Below are positions 54,546 through 63,980 of a DNA stretch of 64,000 bases, piece by piece (positions within the stretch are counted from its first letter, which is position 1; each line of letters opens with the position of its first letter). Both the position numbers and the translations under genes were made by a program. The notes under the pieces are model-generated. The model made no database searches. It saw only the letters and a program-made list of their open reading frames with translations, and was not told the DNA's origin. The stretch is from contig OY969779.1 in the NCBI GenBank assembly GCA_963703015.1, positions 2,294,001 through 2,358,000 on the forward strand, read 5' to 3'. The stretch comes from Methanobacterium_B sp963703015. GTDB taxonomy: Archaea; Methanobacteriota; Methanobacteria; Methanobacteriales; Methanobacteriaceae.

Positions 54546-55202
54546 TTAGTCAGTAAATAGTTTTAAAACCTTACCAACAGCTTCTTTTTTGGTTAAAATT
54601 ATTAATTTACAGTTTTTTGTGATTAATGTACTGTAATTTGCAATTTTTACTTCGGATTTCTTTTTATCGTAGATACCGCAAATAAAAAAATTATCTTGGG
54701 AGTTTAGTTCACCCACAGTTTTTCCTATGATCTTGGAATTTTTTACTTCAAGTTCTAATAATTCTCCATTTCCATGATCCACTATGAATAGGTCTGTAAC
54801 TTTGGGTTTTAAAATAAGCTTTTCTAGGTACCCTGCTTCGATGGTTTCAGGTACAAAAACGGTTATAAAATTGTTTGAAGTAAAAATAGGTTCATGTTGT
54901 GGTTCGTTTAATCTGGCAATAATTTTTTTAGCACCTAACTTCTTGGCCATTAAAGCTGCTAAAAGATTAGTTTCATCGTTGCCTGTAGCAGCCACAAATG
55001 CATCAGCAATTGAAATTTCTGCATTTTTGAGTGTGGTTTTATCGGTGGCATTTCCACATAAAACAAGATCATCTATCTCGGTGGATAGGTAGTTGCATTT
55101 TTCTTCATCCTTTTCAATTAAGGTGATATCATGCCCATCAAAAATTAATTCTTTGGCCAGTTTCAGGCCTAGTCCGCCCCCACCCATGATTACTACATAC
55201 AA
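54546..55202 (-). CDS. trkA: Trk potassium uptake protein TrkA (first of two)
   Basis: A 218-residue paralogue of the next gene, with TrkA-N (MGGGGLGLKLAKEL, AATGNDETNLLAAL) and TrkA-C domains. The start is set at TTG 55202 because it aligns with the MYVVIMG start of the paralogue and has AAGGTGA at the correct distance; a GTG three codons upstream overlaps that site. It differs by GGGGLG in place of GAGRVG in the nucleotide loop. First gene of the operon, 19 bases before the second trkA. Confidence 0.9.
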   Translation of the reverse strand: MYVVIMGGGGLGLKLAKELIFDGHDITLIEKDEEKCNYLSTEIDDLVLCGNATDKTTLKNAEISIADAFVAATGNDETNLLAALMAKKLGAKKIIARLNEPQHEPIFTSNNFITVFVPETIEAGYLEKLILKPKVTDLFIVDHGNGELLELEVKNSKIIGKTVGELNSQDNFFICGIYDKKKSEVKIANYSTLITKNCKLIILTKKEAVGKVLKLFTD

Positions 55203-55394
55203 ATAAATCACCTTAACACTTTGTTTAGATTTCTAAGAAATATTAATTATTTATATGCTCTAAAACTATTTCTAGACCATTTATGATGGTTTTTTGTGAC
55301 CCTATAATGATCGTACTAATCTGTATATAAATTTATCGATAGTTGGGAGAGGATCACTACATTTAATTAATACATTGAACCAAATTATTTGCTG

Positions 55395-55859
55395 ATGAAT
55401 CTAAAAAACTCAAAGAATCTTTTGATCTTGGTCATTGCATTATCTGTAATTGTAGTTTCATTAATAACCTATATGGTTCATGATTATTCAATTTACACAG
55501 GCAAAACAATCAATAAATTTATTGATGGTTCAAATGATACCAATGTAATTGAATCCATAGACATCCAAAACAATGTATTAACTGACTATGTGAATTCACT
55601 CTACAATTCACAGGTGGATAGTATAGAATCTAAGTACAATTCAGGAAAAATTTCCTTAGAAGAAAAGAATAAACAATTAAATGCAGTAATAAAGAATCGT
55701 GACATGACAATACATGCATTAAATAAAATTGACACAGCTAAAAAGGATGTATTTGAGGGTAATATTAACCAAAGCGATATTTTAATCCGGATAAATTCCT
55801 TATCCAGTTTTAATTTAGATCTGAAAACCGAGATCAATGAAACCCTTAATGGTTACTGA
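55395..55859 (+). CDS. Hypothetical protein with N-terminal membrane anchor
   Basis: A 154-residue protein with a hydrophobic segment (about residues 9-28) followed by an extracytoplasmic, mostly helical domain with many Asn, Asp, Ser and Ile. The central part, KYNSGKISLEEKNKQLNAVI, is coiled-coil-like. No Cys beyond the anchor. Family not recognised. A TTG two codons upstream is also possible. It is divergent from the Trk operon and no strong ribosome-binding site is evident. Confidence 0.5.
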   Translation: MNLKNSKNLLILVIALSVIVVSLITYMVHDYSIYTGKTINKFIDGSNDTNVIESIDIQNNVLTDYVNSLYNSQVDSIESKYNSGKISLEEKNKQLNAVIKNRDMTIHALNKIDTAKKDVFEGNINQSDILIRINSLSSFNLDLKTEINETLNGY

Positions 55860-55955
55860 TAAGAATCATTGGATTTGGATTATTTCTATTAAAAAGTGGA
55901 ACAGGAAATAAATTGGGGGTTAATTGATTCAAGGAGATCAAAATGTGGATTATTA

Positions 55956-56267
55956 TCAATCCTTTTTTGGTTTGATCTTACCTGTAATTGCATCGCTTAT
56001 AACATTTGAATGGCATGGATCAGGATAACAGGAACACAGAAGGTTCAGATCTACGCCATTTTCATGAAGTTCTTGCAACTCTTTTATTCTTTTCCACTCT
56101 GGACTGTCGTCTTTTAACTTGGTAAGATAGGATTTGTACTGATCCTTCAATTTTCGACGACAACCATTTGTGTAGGGATTTTCAAGCACTGAACCCTTTC
56201 CAACATACTCAACAAATTCTCCACCTTCATTTTCCCAAGTTTTTTTATTTCTAACTCGTATTGTCAT
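55956..56267 (-). CDS. DUF4326 domain protein
   Basis: A 103-residue protein matching DUF4326: it opens TIRVRNKKTWENEGGEFVEYVGKGSVLENPYTN (given here in part as GKGSVLENPYTNG), the family's GR-S-LGNPF-type block, and ends LLCSCYPDPCHSNVISDAI, with a C-x-C...C-H motif. Related domains occur in phage and archaeal genomes; the function is unknown, though a nucleotide or metal site is likely. GGGGGG-rich sequence precedes its ATG. It lies 20 bases after the kinase gene. Confidence 0.75.
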   Translation of the reverse strand: MTIRVRNKKTWENEGGEFVEYVGKGSVLENPYTNGCRRKLKDQYKSYLTKLKDDSPEWKRIKELQELHENGVDLNLLCSCYPDPCHSNVISDAITGKIKPKKD

Positions 56268-56287
56268 TTAATTCCCCCTGTTGTTAA

Positions 56288-57964
56288 TTAAATCTTTTCT
56301 TCATAACTTTCTTCCTTAAATTTAATGGTAAATTTGCTTCCATTGGTTTTATCAAGAATTAATTCTCCATCAATCTGTTCAGTTAAACTGTTAACAATTC
56401 TTAATCCAAGAGAATCTGTATTGTATAAATCAACATTTTCTGGGAAACCTACGCCATTATCTTCAACCACCAATGTATAGTTATCATCTTCTGAACAAAA
56501 TTTGATCTCAATATTTCCTTTTCTTCCATCAGGAAACGCATGTTTCATTGAATTTGAAACCAACTCATTAACAATTAGTCCTAATGGTATGGCGGTGTTT
56601 ACATCCACCATAACTGATTCAACATCTACGTTGAGTTTAATAAGATTCTGATTGGAAATGTAGATCCTGTAAAGTTCGCCTGTCAATGTATTGATAAACT
56701 TTCCAAAATCTATTCTTTTAAGATCTGTGGATTGATAAAGGAGTTCATGAATGAGTGCCATTGATCTGGCCCTGTTTTGTGATTCTTTAAAAATATTTTT
56801 AGATGCTTCATCTTTAATATAGCGTGATTGAAGACTCAAAAGACTTGATATGACCATTAAATTGTTTTTCACACGATGATGAATTTCTTTCAGAAGCATT
56901 TCCTTTTCTTCTAAAGATTTTTGAACATCTTCTTCTGCCATTTTCCTTACAGTAATGTTGCTAAAGGTGATAAGCCATCCAATGTGTTGTTTATTATTTT
57001 CAAGGGAAGTTACCAACGTGTCAAACCATATTTTTTTGGGTTTGTCAATTTCAATTTCAATTTCAGTCTCATTTGGAATGTTCTCGAGTGGGTAAAGTTC
57101 TTTAAACTGTGTTAAAGTTTCTTCAACATTTTTACCTGCAAAATTTGATTTGATGTTCAGTAATTCCATAGCTGATTTATTTATATCCACAATGCCCTTT
57201 TCAGAATCTATTACCAGTGCGCCACTTCCCATTTTATCGAATAATTTATTATAGGCGATTGGTACAATATCGAGAAGTTTGTATTTGAAGATACTGTAGG
57301 CAACTAACACTCCAGATATAGTGAATGCAAATGGAGTAAGATCAAGGCCAAGCACAGGACTGTATTCAGTCAAGTAAATCAAATTTGCAAAGAGGGGGAT
57401 CATGGTGGCCAAAAGTATCATCAAAGCTTGTTTTTGGAATACTTTGGGGTTCCTGATTATGGACTGGATGAGTAATAGTACACCTACAATTAGCAAGACA
57501 TAGACGTAAATTATGTTGATGAAAAATCCTACACCTCTACCATATACGAGTAATGCCATTGGATCGTTTGAAGTTGGTATTATGCTGGGCCAGATCAAAC
57601 CATACCATGGGTTGGTTGCAACTAGGACCAGGATCAAGATAGGAATTAATGACAAGAGGGCTGCAAATTTTTTATTTAAATATTTCTTGTTATCAGTGTA
57701 ACTCATGGTGAACAATAGGAAAAAGGGGCCTATGAAAACGATTCCAACATAGCTCAACTGACTCCAAAGTATCTTAGTGTCTATACCTACAGATGCCATT
57801 TGGAAGGCTTCACAAATTGACCAAATTGATACTGCACCCATTAATAGTGAAAATAAATATGCATTTGGATTTAAACGCTTATTCCAACTGTAAAATGATA
57901 TATAAAGCGTTATGGATGTTGATATCAGCAGCAGTATGGCATATATTCCATAAATTTCTGTCAT
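56288..57964 (-). CDS. Sensor histidine kinase, 7TM-PAS-HisKA_2 type
   Basis: A 558-residue membrane kinase. Residues ~5-225 contain seven hydrophobic helices (N-terminal 7TM histidine-kinase module), ~230-340 a PAS-like domain (GALVIDSEKGIVDINKSA), ~355-430 a HisKA_2 dimerisation region with the phosphorylated His in LLKEIHHRVKNNLMV, and the end an HATPase domain with N box (IVNELVSNSMKHAF), G1 (VEDNGVGFP) and G2 (GLRIVNSL). The ATG at 57964 has AGGAG upstream. No response regulator is adjacent; the stand-alone receiver at 61.2 kb is a candidate partner. Confidence 0.9.
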   Translation of the reverse strand: MTEIYGIYAILLLISTSITLYISFYSWNKRLNPNAYLFSLLMGAVSIWSICEAFQMASVGIDTKILWSQLSYVGIVFIGPFFLLFTMSYTDNKKYLNKKFAALLSLIPILILVLVATNPWYGLIWPSIIPTSNDPMALLVYGRGVGFFINIIYVYVLLIVGVLLLIQSIIRNPKVFQKQALMILLATMIPLFANLIYLTEYSPVLGLDLTPFAFTISGVLVAYSIFKYKLLDIVPIAYNKLFDKMGSGALVIDSEKGIVDINKSAMELLNIKSNFAGKNVEETLTQFKELYPLENIPNETEIEIEIDKPKKIWFDTLVTSLENNKQHIGWLITFSNITVRKMAEEDVQKSLEEKEMLLKEIHHRVKNNLMVISSLLSLQSRYIKDEASKNIFKESQNRARSMALIHELLYQSTDLKRIDFGKFINTLTGELYRIYISNQNLIKLNVDVESVMVDVNTAIPLGLIVNELVSNSMKHAFPDGRKGNIEIKFCSEDDNYTLVVEDNGVGFPENVDLYNTDSLGLRIVNSLTEQIDGELILDKTNGSKFTIKFKEESYEEKI

Positions 57965-58342
57965 ATACAACTCCTAACTTGTCTAAAGAATATGAAGACC
58001 CGAATAATTATCAAAGTTTTATGTTTACAGTAATTGGTATTAATTCAATTCAATACGATATATATTTTAGTCTTTTATCCTATTTTAATCTTTAGATTTC
58101 TTTACCATGTATTGCAGTGGATTTAAGTTGGTTAATTATATTTTGATTATTAATCTTAAAATAATCATGAAAACTGACAATTAGGATGGTTAAATATATA
58201 TAAAAAAAATTAATTATTAACTTTTTGAATATTCAAACTTGATTTTTCCATGATAATTCTAGAATTTTTTTCGCTAGATTGCTAAATTAACCAACAAACA
58301 AACAGAAAAACTTGTAGTAAAAAACTAATGAATTAAGTATCT
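57965..58342. other. Intergenic region between kinase and metal exporter
   Basis: About 380 bases of AT-rich DNA with no gene. It holds the kinase promoter on the minus strand and, beyond the CDF stop, a T-rich stretch on that strand. A CATGATTATTTT-type inverted stretch near 58160 is weak and not interpreted. Confidence 0.35.
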
Positions 58343-59260
58343 TCACGAATTTTTTGTGACACACTCTTCTTCGTGAGGACACACATGGACTGTTGCTATT
58401 TTAATTAAAGAAACATTGTTTAGTATTTCATGTTCTACATTATGGGCAATAATATGGGCTTCTTTAAGTTTAAGTTCTCCACTAAGTTCAATATGGAGTA
58501 CTGCTGAACAATAGGGACCCATGGGATTTATTCGGATTCCATGCACACCTTTAATACCTGACACTTTCATGGATGTGTTTTCAATCTCTTTTATGATATT
58601 GTTGGATGGTAATTTACCCATTAAAATGTTGACATTATCAATACCCAGTTGAACAGCTGTTTTTATTACTATCAATGCAATCACAATAGCTACCAAAGGA
58701 TCTAAAAATGTATAACCCAATTGGGAACCCAAAACCCCTACAAGTATGGCGAAACAGGAGAATATGTCCACCTTTTGATGTTGGCCATCTGCTATTATTG
58801 CAGGGCTTTGGATCCTTTTTCCAGCACTTAGAAGGTATTTGGTTAGAACGATATTTGTTAGGATTCCCACTATTGCCATCACTCCAGCTATGAGATCTGG
58901 TGCAACTAATGGATTTCCAGAGGTCAATTTAATGTAAACTCCAGATAAAATTTCGTAGGCAACAATAACCATAAAAACAACTATAACCAGTCCAACCAAT
59001 GGTTCTGCCCTTCCATGGCCATACTGATGATCTTCATCAGCAGGTTTCATACCAATTTTAAAACCAACAAATGCTATCACAGATGTGAGTACATCGGACA
59101 ATGTGTGGGCAGATTCTGCTATTAATGCACTACTCCCAGATAATGTGCCTATAACAAAATTGAAAATTGTTAGAAAAATATTTCCAGCTATGGCTACTGT
59201 TGATGCTTTTCTCCCAATTTGCTCACGAATATCATCCTGATTTTCCAATAACTTCACCAT
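58343..59260 (-). CDS. Cation diffusion facilitator metal exporter
   Basis: A 305-residue CDF transporter with six hydrophobic helices and a C-terminal ferredoxin-like domain. The metal site is seen in AESAHTLSDVLTS (helix 2) and ADGQHQKVDIFS (helix 5, HxxxD), which binds divalent metals such as Zn or Mn. The C-terminal HVCPHEEECVTKNS tail is rich in His and Cys and may sense metal. No adjacent regulator. ATG at 59260 lacks a strong ribosome-binding site; a GTG directly follows. Confidence 0.9.
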   Translation of the reverse strand: MVKLLENQDDIREQIGRKASTVAIAGNIFLTIFNFVIGTLSGSSALIAESAHTLSDVLTSVIAFVGFKIGMKPADEDHQYGHGRAEPLVGLVIVVFMVIVAYEILSGVYIKLTSGNPLVAPDLIAGVMAIVGILTNIVLTKYLLSAGKRIQSPAIIADGQHQKVDIFSCFAILVGVLGSQLGYTFLDPLVAIVIALIVIKTAVQLGIDNVNILMGKLPSNNIIKEIENTSMKVSGIKGVHGIRINPMGPYCSAVLHIELSGELKLKEAHIIAHNVEHEILNNVSLIKIATVHVCPHEEECVTKNS

Positions 59261-59454
59261 TTTAATATTAGTTCAATAGTTTAAAAGGAAATTTAATGTT
59301 GTTGTACCATACTATTTATTATTTATTATTAATAATTCATAGATTGTTTTTAAATTGAATTCATAGAATTACAAACAATCAGAATAATTAATAGGTTCAA
59401 TGTAAATATTAATAATAAACTGTTAATATTAACGTGTTTTTGTAGGTGATGGAA

Positions 59455-59955
59455 ATGTCTGAAAAGAATTTGAAATTGAAACCAAATGAAACAGCCACTG
59501 AAGAAGAAATTGTAGAAGAAGAATCAGAAGTTGAAGATAAATTTAAAACCTCAGAAAGATCAATAAATGATATTCTCTCAACCTTAAAGGATAAACAAGA
59601 AGAATTTAGTCAGATGATCTCTGATTATTCAATATTCAACAAAAGGACTCTGGTGGATATCATTGAATCAACAGATTCCATAACCATCATGGCAGATCTT
59701 CCAAGGTTGAAAAATCAGGATATAGAAATTGCAATCAGTGAAGACAGTGTGGATATATGTGCTGAGATTCGTGACGAAAACACTGAAAGTGCCAATTATA
59801 TCCTAAGAGAGAGAAGTTACGGTAAAATACGCAGATCAATAAAGTTACCAACAAAGGTTGTAGCCACAGATGCAGAGGGAACTTATAAAGATGCAGTATT
59901 AACAATTAAACTACCTAAAGAACAGAAAAACATTTTAAGGTTAAAAATTGATTGA
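59455..59955 (+). CDS. Small heat shock protein, Hsp20 family (second copy)
   Basis: A 166-residue Hsp20. The first ~55 residues are very acidic (ETATEEEIVEEESEVEDK), unlike the basic N-terminus of the copy at 42.9 kb; the alpha-crystallin domain follows (about 65-165) with IMADLPRLKNQDIEIAI, RSYGKIRRSIKLP and YKDAVLTIKLPKEQ. The ATG at 59455 has TAGGTGA at good distance; GTG and ATG codons upstream overlap it. Acidic tail versus basic tail suggests different clients or mixed oligomers. Confidence 0.88.
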   Translation: MSEKNLKLKPNETATEEEIVEEESEVEDKFKTSERSINDILSTLKDKQEEFSQMISDYSIFNKRTLVDIIESTDSITIMADLPRLKNQDIEIAISEDSVDICAEIRDENTESANYILRERSYGKIRRSIKLPTKVVATDAEGTYKDAVLTIKLPKEQKNILRLKID

Positions 59956-60093
59956 AGCAACCCATTTATCTTATGAGAAAAATTTGTATATTTTTTTTAT
60001 TAGATGTCTATTTTAGAAATATTCTAAAATAGAAACTGTTAGTTTCAGTTAAATATTAAATAATCCAATAATTTGTTTTTTTAATCCTTTTTT

Positions 60094-60366
60094 TTAATCC
60101 TCCAAGTATTCGCTATATGAAAGTTCTTTCAAATTGTTTTCGATTTTTAGTCTCACTTTTTCGATGTTTTTCACTGTATCATCTAGATTTAACTCATTTA
60201 ATTTCATCAAATCTTCTTCCATCTCAGATAAACTACTCATGAGTTTTGAAAACAATTTTTCAGAGACAACAACAACTTTTACTCCTTCGCCATATTCTTT
60301 AAGTTCTTGGGGCTGACAAACTACTTTACAATCTTTCACAATACCAGATATTGGTTCAGGTTCCAA
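60094..60366 (-). CDS. Small hypothetical protein with coiled coil
   Basis: A 90-residue protein with a beta-like N-terminal part (EPISGIVKDCKVVCQPQ, YGEGVKVVVVSEKL) and a long C-terminal helix (about residues 45-90) likely to form a coiled coil. The two Cys flank a VV pair. The start is set at a TTG after GGAGGTG; another TTG five codons upstream overlaps it. No family recognised. Confidence 0.5.
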   Translation of the reverse strand: MEPEPISGIVKDCKVVCQPQELKEYGEGVKVVVVSEKLFSKLMSSLSEMEEDLMKLNELNLDDTVKNIEKVRLKIENNLKELSYSEYLED

Positions 60367-60782
60367 AACTAACACCTCCAAAAAATATATTTTGAAATCA
60401 TTTTTTTTGTTTGGTTTACTTACACTATAATTTGTACTTCATTTTAGAAAAGTACTTTGAATATAATATTGTAAATGAATGATGAACAAATTATCCAACA
60501 GATTTTTTAAATTTAGAAACCAATTTATCATACAGTTATATATAGTAAAAATAATACTTATATCTATAGAAATATGAATTTACTTAAAATTATCAGGATA
60601 TTTGGTAATTTTTAGTGGATTATGTCGCAATATGATCGAAGCATTAATCCATGTATGTTTATATATAATAAACAGAGATTAGATGCAACATACCAATAAT
60701 GTAGCATGTTGAAAATATATCGTATTTTTTAAAATACTTCATATTTATTGAAAAAATCTTGCCAATAGGAGAAGACGTAAAA
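60367..60782. other. AT-rich divergent intergenic region
   Basis: About 415 bases of very low GC with no gene. A short CAACAT/ATGTTG inverted repeat near 60687-60712 precedes the next gene. The rest shows only AT-rich promoter-like sequence. Confidence 0.35.
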
Positions 60783-61052
60783 ATGATGTCTGAAAAGTTT
60801 TACAAAAAATTAATGGAAATAACTAAGGTTATGGAAGAAAAAGGCGAAGGTATTAGCTACATTCATAACGAGACTGAGAACTACACCATAGGTACTAAGA
60901 AATACAATGAAGAGATTGCCAAGTACCTAGATCAAACTGTTGGTACATGGGAAGGCAGTGAAGCTCATGTAAAAAAGAAGAAGGGTAAAAATAAACAGGA
61001 AAAAGGTAAAAAAGTTGGATACCTTTGGAAGATACCAATTACAGAGAGTTAA
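60783..61052 (+). CDS. Small basic hypothetical protein
   Basis: An 89-residue protein with a helical N-terminus (EKFYKKLMEITKVMEEKGEG), a central segment rich in Thr and Tyr (ETENYTIGTKKYNEEIAKYL), then a very Lys-rich linker and a closing VGYLWKIPITES strand. The high charge could suit nucleic acid or polyanion binding, which is only inference. AGGAGA lies 14 bases before the ATG at 60783; the next codon is also ATG. Family not recognised. Confidence 0.5.
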   Translation: MMSEKFYKKLMEITKVMEEKGEGISYIHNETENYTIGTKKYNEEIAKYLDQTVGTWEGSEAHVKKKKGKNKQEKGKKVGYLWKIPITES

Positions 61053-61177
61053 AACTTTTTTAATTCCTTTATTTATCTCTTCTGAGTATAGATTTAGAGT
61101 TTAATTACTATTTTTTAATTCAACAAATAAAAATTTATATAAAATAAAATTACATTTAGGTCTGTTAAATTAATAAT

Positions 61178-61588
61178 TCAGTAAACAAACAGCCCTTCTA
61201 ATTTTTTTCGTTCTATGGCATATTGAATTGCTCTGACTAAAAGTTTTCCATTGAATTCACCTTTAACCAGATAATCTTGAGCTCCATATTTGATGGCTTT
61301 TATTCCTGTTTCTTCATTTGCAAGGCCTGTTAAAATTATTGTTGGAATCTCAGGATGCCTCTTTAAAATAACGTTGAAAGATTCTAATCCATCACTATCT
61401 GGCAGGCCCAGATCTAATAGTATCACATCGAAGTTATTATTTTCCAGCAATTCCACGCCACTACTTAACCTTTGGGAATGAACAAGCTCGAATTTAGCAT
61501 TTTCACTTTTTTCAAGCAATTTGAGTATTAATTTGTAGTCCCCCATATTATCTTCTATCATTAGAACTTTAATTGGTTCAATACTCAT
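61178..61588 (-). CDS. Stand-alone response regulator receiver
   Basis: A 136-residue REC domain without output. Motifs: MIEDN near the N-terminus for Mg binding, DVILLDLGLPDSDG with the phosphorylated Asp, TGLANEE for the switch Thr and LVKGEF for the Lys. Alone it may relay or titrate phosphate from a kinase such as the orphan one at 56.3 kb, or act by protein contact. Start at 61588 is set by GGAGTAG eight bases upstream; an ATG seven codons earlier is less likely. Confidence 0.88.
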   Translation of the reverse strand: MSIEPIKVLMIEDNMGDYKLILKLLEKSENAKFELVHSQRLSSGVELLENNNFDVILLDLGLPDSDGLESFNVILKRHPEIPTIILTGLANEETGIKAIKYGAQDYLVKGEFNGKLLVRAIQYAIERKKLEGLFVY

Positions 61589-61609
61589 AGCTACTACTCC
61601 TAAAATCAT

Positions 61610-61874
61610 TTAACAGTTTTAAATACTTAAAAATCTAGTTTTAAAACTTTTTACAACAATATTAATCTAAATCAAACATTTTTTATAGTCTAATACACAT
61701 TTACTTTTATACTTTTTAATAGATTAAAATTTCTATTCATACATAAAATAAAGATTATTATTGGAAAAATTCAACTAAAAATTGATGTAGAAAAACTTCA
61801 AAGCAAAAACTAGTAGAAATAATTAAAAGATTCTCCATTATAATTAAAATCTTTTTAGTTTATTAAAAATGATT
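61610..61874. other. Intergenic region, nothing recognised
   Basis: Roughly 265 bases of AT-rich sequence between two minus-strand genes. No open frame, repeat or structure worth noting; presumably a promoter for the receiver gene. Confidence 0.3.
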
Positions 61875-62261
61875 TCACTGGTTTTCAAGCATTTTTTTCA
61901 TTGGGCCCAAGAAAAAATCGTCCCATCCCTCATCAATATCCTCTACATCTTGATGTGGAACATTGATCTGTTCAAGTTTAAGAATAACATAGGGATATTC
62001 CTCTTTTAAATCAAATGTTACAATGGATGGTTTAGGCCAGTCTCCTCCAAACCATTCCTGCACTAATTGACTTTCAGGTTTGACTTGAATATTCCTCCCA
62101 TAGATATCACCATTCCATAATTCAAAATCAGTATCAACAATTTCAGCCATTTTACTAGGTCCACCGCCCCATTTATCAATAACAGATTGATCAACTAATG
62201 CTTTCCAAACTTCTCCAATTGAGGATCTGATCTTGTAGACTTTTTTTATAGTTTCCCTCAT
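61875..62261 (-). CDS. SRPBCC/AHSA1-like domain protein
   Basis: A 128-residue protein of the START/SRPBCC helix-grip fold, AHSA1 type. The opening IKKVYKIRSSIGEVWKALVDQSVIDKWGG (shown in part as KALVDQSVIDKWGG) and the central ELWNGDIYGRNIQ and LVQEWFGGDWPKPSIVTFDL (read in two pieces) follow the family pattern of a small-molecule-binding cavity. Ligand unknown. The AGGAG site precedes the ATG at 62261. It is divergent from flavodoxin. Confidence 0.78.
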   Translation of the reverse strand: MRETIKKVYKIRSSIGEVWKALVDQSVIDKWGGGPSKMAEIVDTDFELWNGDIYGRNIQVKPESQLVQEWFGGDWPKPSIVTFDLKEEYPYVILKLEQINVPHQDVEDIDEGWDDFFLGPMKKMLENQ

Positions 62262-62359
62262 TTGTCATACTCCTCAAACATCTGAATTAATCAATTCTTA
62301 ACTATATTATTTTTTTATTTCTCAATTGATTTAAATATGCTAGAATCCATATTATAATC

Positions 62360-62827
62360 ATGAAAACGTTAATTGTTTATTACAGTAGAACTGGGGTAAC
62401 TAAGGGAATCGCTGAAGAAATATCCAACTCAATAGATTGTGATATTGAGGAAATTGTAGATAAAGAAAATCGTTCAGGAATTATAGGATATATTAAATCT
62501 GGATACGAAACAGTAAGAAATAAAATTCCTGAAATAGAACCTCCTAAAAACGATTTAACAAACTACGAACTTTTAATAATTGGGACTCCTGTTTGGGCTG
62601 GGAAAATGGCTGTTCCAGTTAGGACATATATAGAACAGAACCGGGATAAAATACCAAATTTAGCTTGTTTTTGCACATGTGGTAGCTCAGGAATTGATGG
62701 AACACTCACAGGTATTGCAGAATCTGCTCAAGTTACTCCATTAGCATCATTCGGTCTTAAAACAGCCGAAATAAAAAACGGTTCCTACACTACAACCATT
62801 GAAAAATTCATAGAGAACATCAGTTAA
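62360..62827 (+). CDS. Flavodoxin family protein
   Basis: A 155-residue FMN protein. IVYYSRTGVTKGIAEEIS (about residues 4-21) is the phosphate-binding loop, with TGxT typical of flavodoxins, IGTPVWAGKMAVPVRTYIE is the second flavin loop with its aromatic Trp, and CTCGSSGIDG the third. It is closer to the flavodoxin_2/WrbA-like archaeal group than to bacterial flavodoxins. It could carry electrons in redox defence or methyltransferase activation; no partner gene is adjacent. Confidence 0.86.
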   Translation: MKTLIVYYSRTGVTKGIAEEISNSIDCDIEEIVDKENRSGIIGYIKSGYETVRNKIPEIEPPKNDLTNYELLIIGTPVWAGKMAVPVRTYIEQNRDKIPNLACFCTCGSSGIDGTLTGIAESAQVTPLASFGLKTAEIKNGSYTTTIEKFIENIS

Positions 62828-62913
62828 AAAAAGTTAATCCTTTTTTTTAAAAAGATTGTAGTTGAGTTAGTTTGAATCAGTTCTCCTTAACTCATTAATT
62901 ATCTATTTTAATT

Positions 62914-63980
62914 TTACTCAATTGGGAAGGATATTGTACCTTCTCCGCCATTTATAGTCATGTTGACAGGTGATTTATTTTTCAAATTTTCAAGAAGCTG
63001 TGTAGAGCTTGCATTGTTCATCAATTGAGGCATATAATTTACCAGAACCATTGGATGAACCTTTATGTTAGCTGTATTGTTGTTTAGATCCATTTCAACC
63101 TGAGGGATTCGTGTGTAGCAGAGTTTGACATGTCAAATACAAAGTTTCCCAGACTATAAAAGATAGGTTTTCCATTATAAGTCTCTATTGTTTGTATAAC
63201 ATGGGGATGACATCCTATTACCATATCTGCTCCATCATCAATGCACTCATGAGACAGGGCGACTTGGTAAGAGTTGGGTTGTGTGCTGTATTCGTTTCCA
63301 TAATGAAAAACTACAATTACCATATCAGAATTTTTTTTAGCTTCATCTATGTCTTTTTTAATTAAATTAGAATCTGCTGGCGCATATCCTGCACTTGATG
63401 GTGTTGCAGCAGCCATTTCAGATGCACTGAATCCTGTAAATGTGGTGTTGTCCATGTAGTTTAATATTGCAATTTTACGATCTTTAATATTAAGATAAAC
63501 AGGCTTTGAGGCTTGGTCAATATTGTTTCCAGCACCGGTGTAGTTTATACCATTTGATTTTAGTGCTGTAATAGTGCCATTTAAACCAGTATCTCCATAA
63601 TCCATGATATGATTATTTGCAAGACAAGCAACTATGATGTTGTTGTCTTTAAGAACGTGTGCATATGCTGGATTAGCCTTTAATGGAATTGTACTCTTGT
63701 ATGGGGTGCCTGATGTAGTCATGGGATCTTCTAGATTTATTACTGCTCCATCAGAATTTTTAAACATTTCATCCACATTTGCAAATACATTTTGACCATT
63801 TGCAAGAACCCCTTCCACATTTCTTCCAAGCATAACATCACCAGCAAAGTACATTGTAATGTTAGATTTTGAAACACTTGTTGACATACTAGTTTTTGAG
63901 GAAGAATTAAATAATGAGTTCACTCCGTAGGCCACTAAGAGAATAACAAGTAATAAAATTATTATCGCTACTTTTTTCAT
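62914..63980 (-). pseudogene. CapA-family protein, split by a frameshift
   Basis: A protein of the PGA_cap (CapA) metallophosphatase-like family, with an N-terminal hydrophobic anchor (about residues 3-18) and MYFAGDVMLGRNVEGVL, ACLANNHIMDYGDTG, VVVFHYGNEYS and VIGCHPHVIQTIE as hallmarks. The frame closes at 63084 soon after SLGNFVFDMS, where family members continue. From there a shifted frame reads QVEMDLNNNTANIKVHPMVLV to a stop at 62914, the missing C-terminal domain. So a one- or two-base indel near 63100-63110 separates them; the product of the first frame would be 298 residues. It may be a pseudogene, a programmed shift or a sequence error. Confidence 0.72.

Noticed and set aside
53991..54560. 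Antisense open frame over trkA
   Set aside because: Shadow of the TrkA coding strand with Ser/Pro-rich translation and no start signal.
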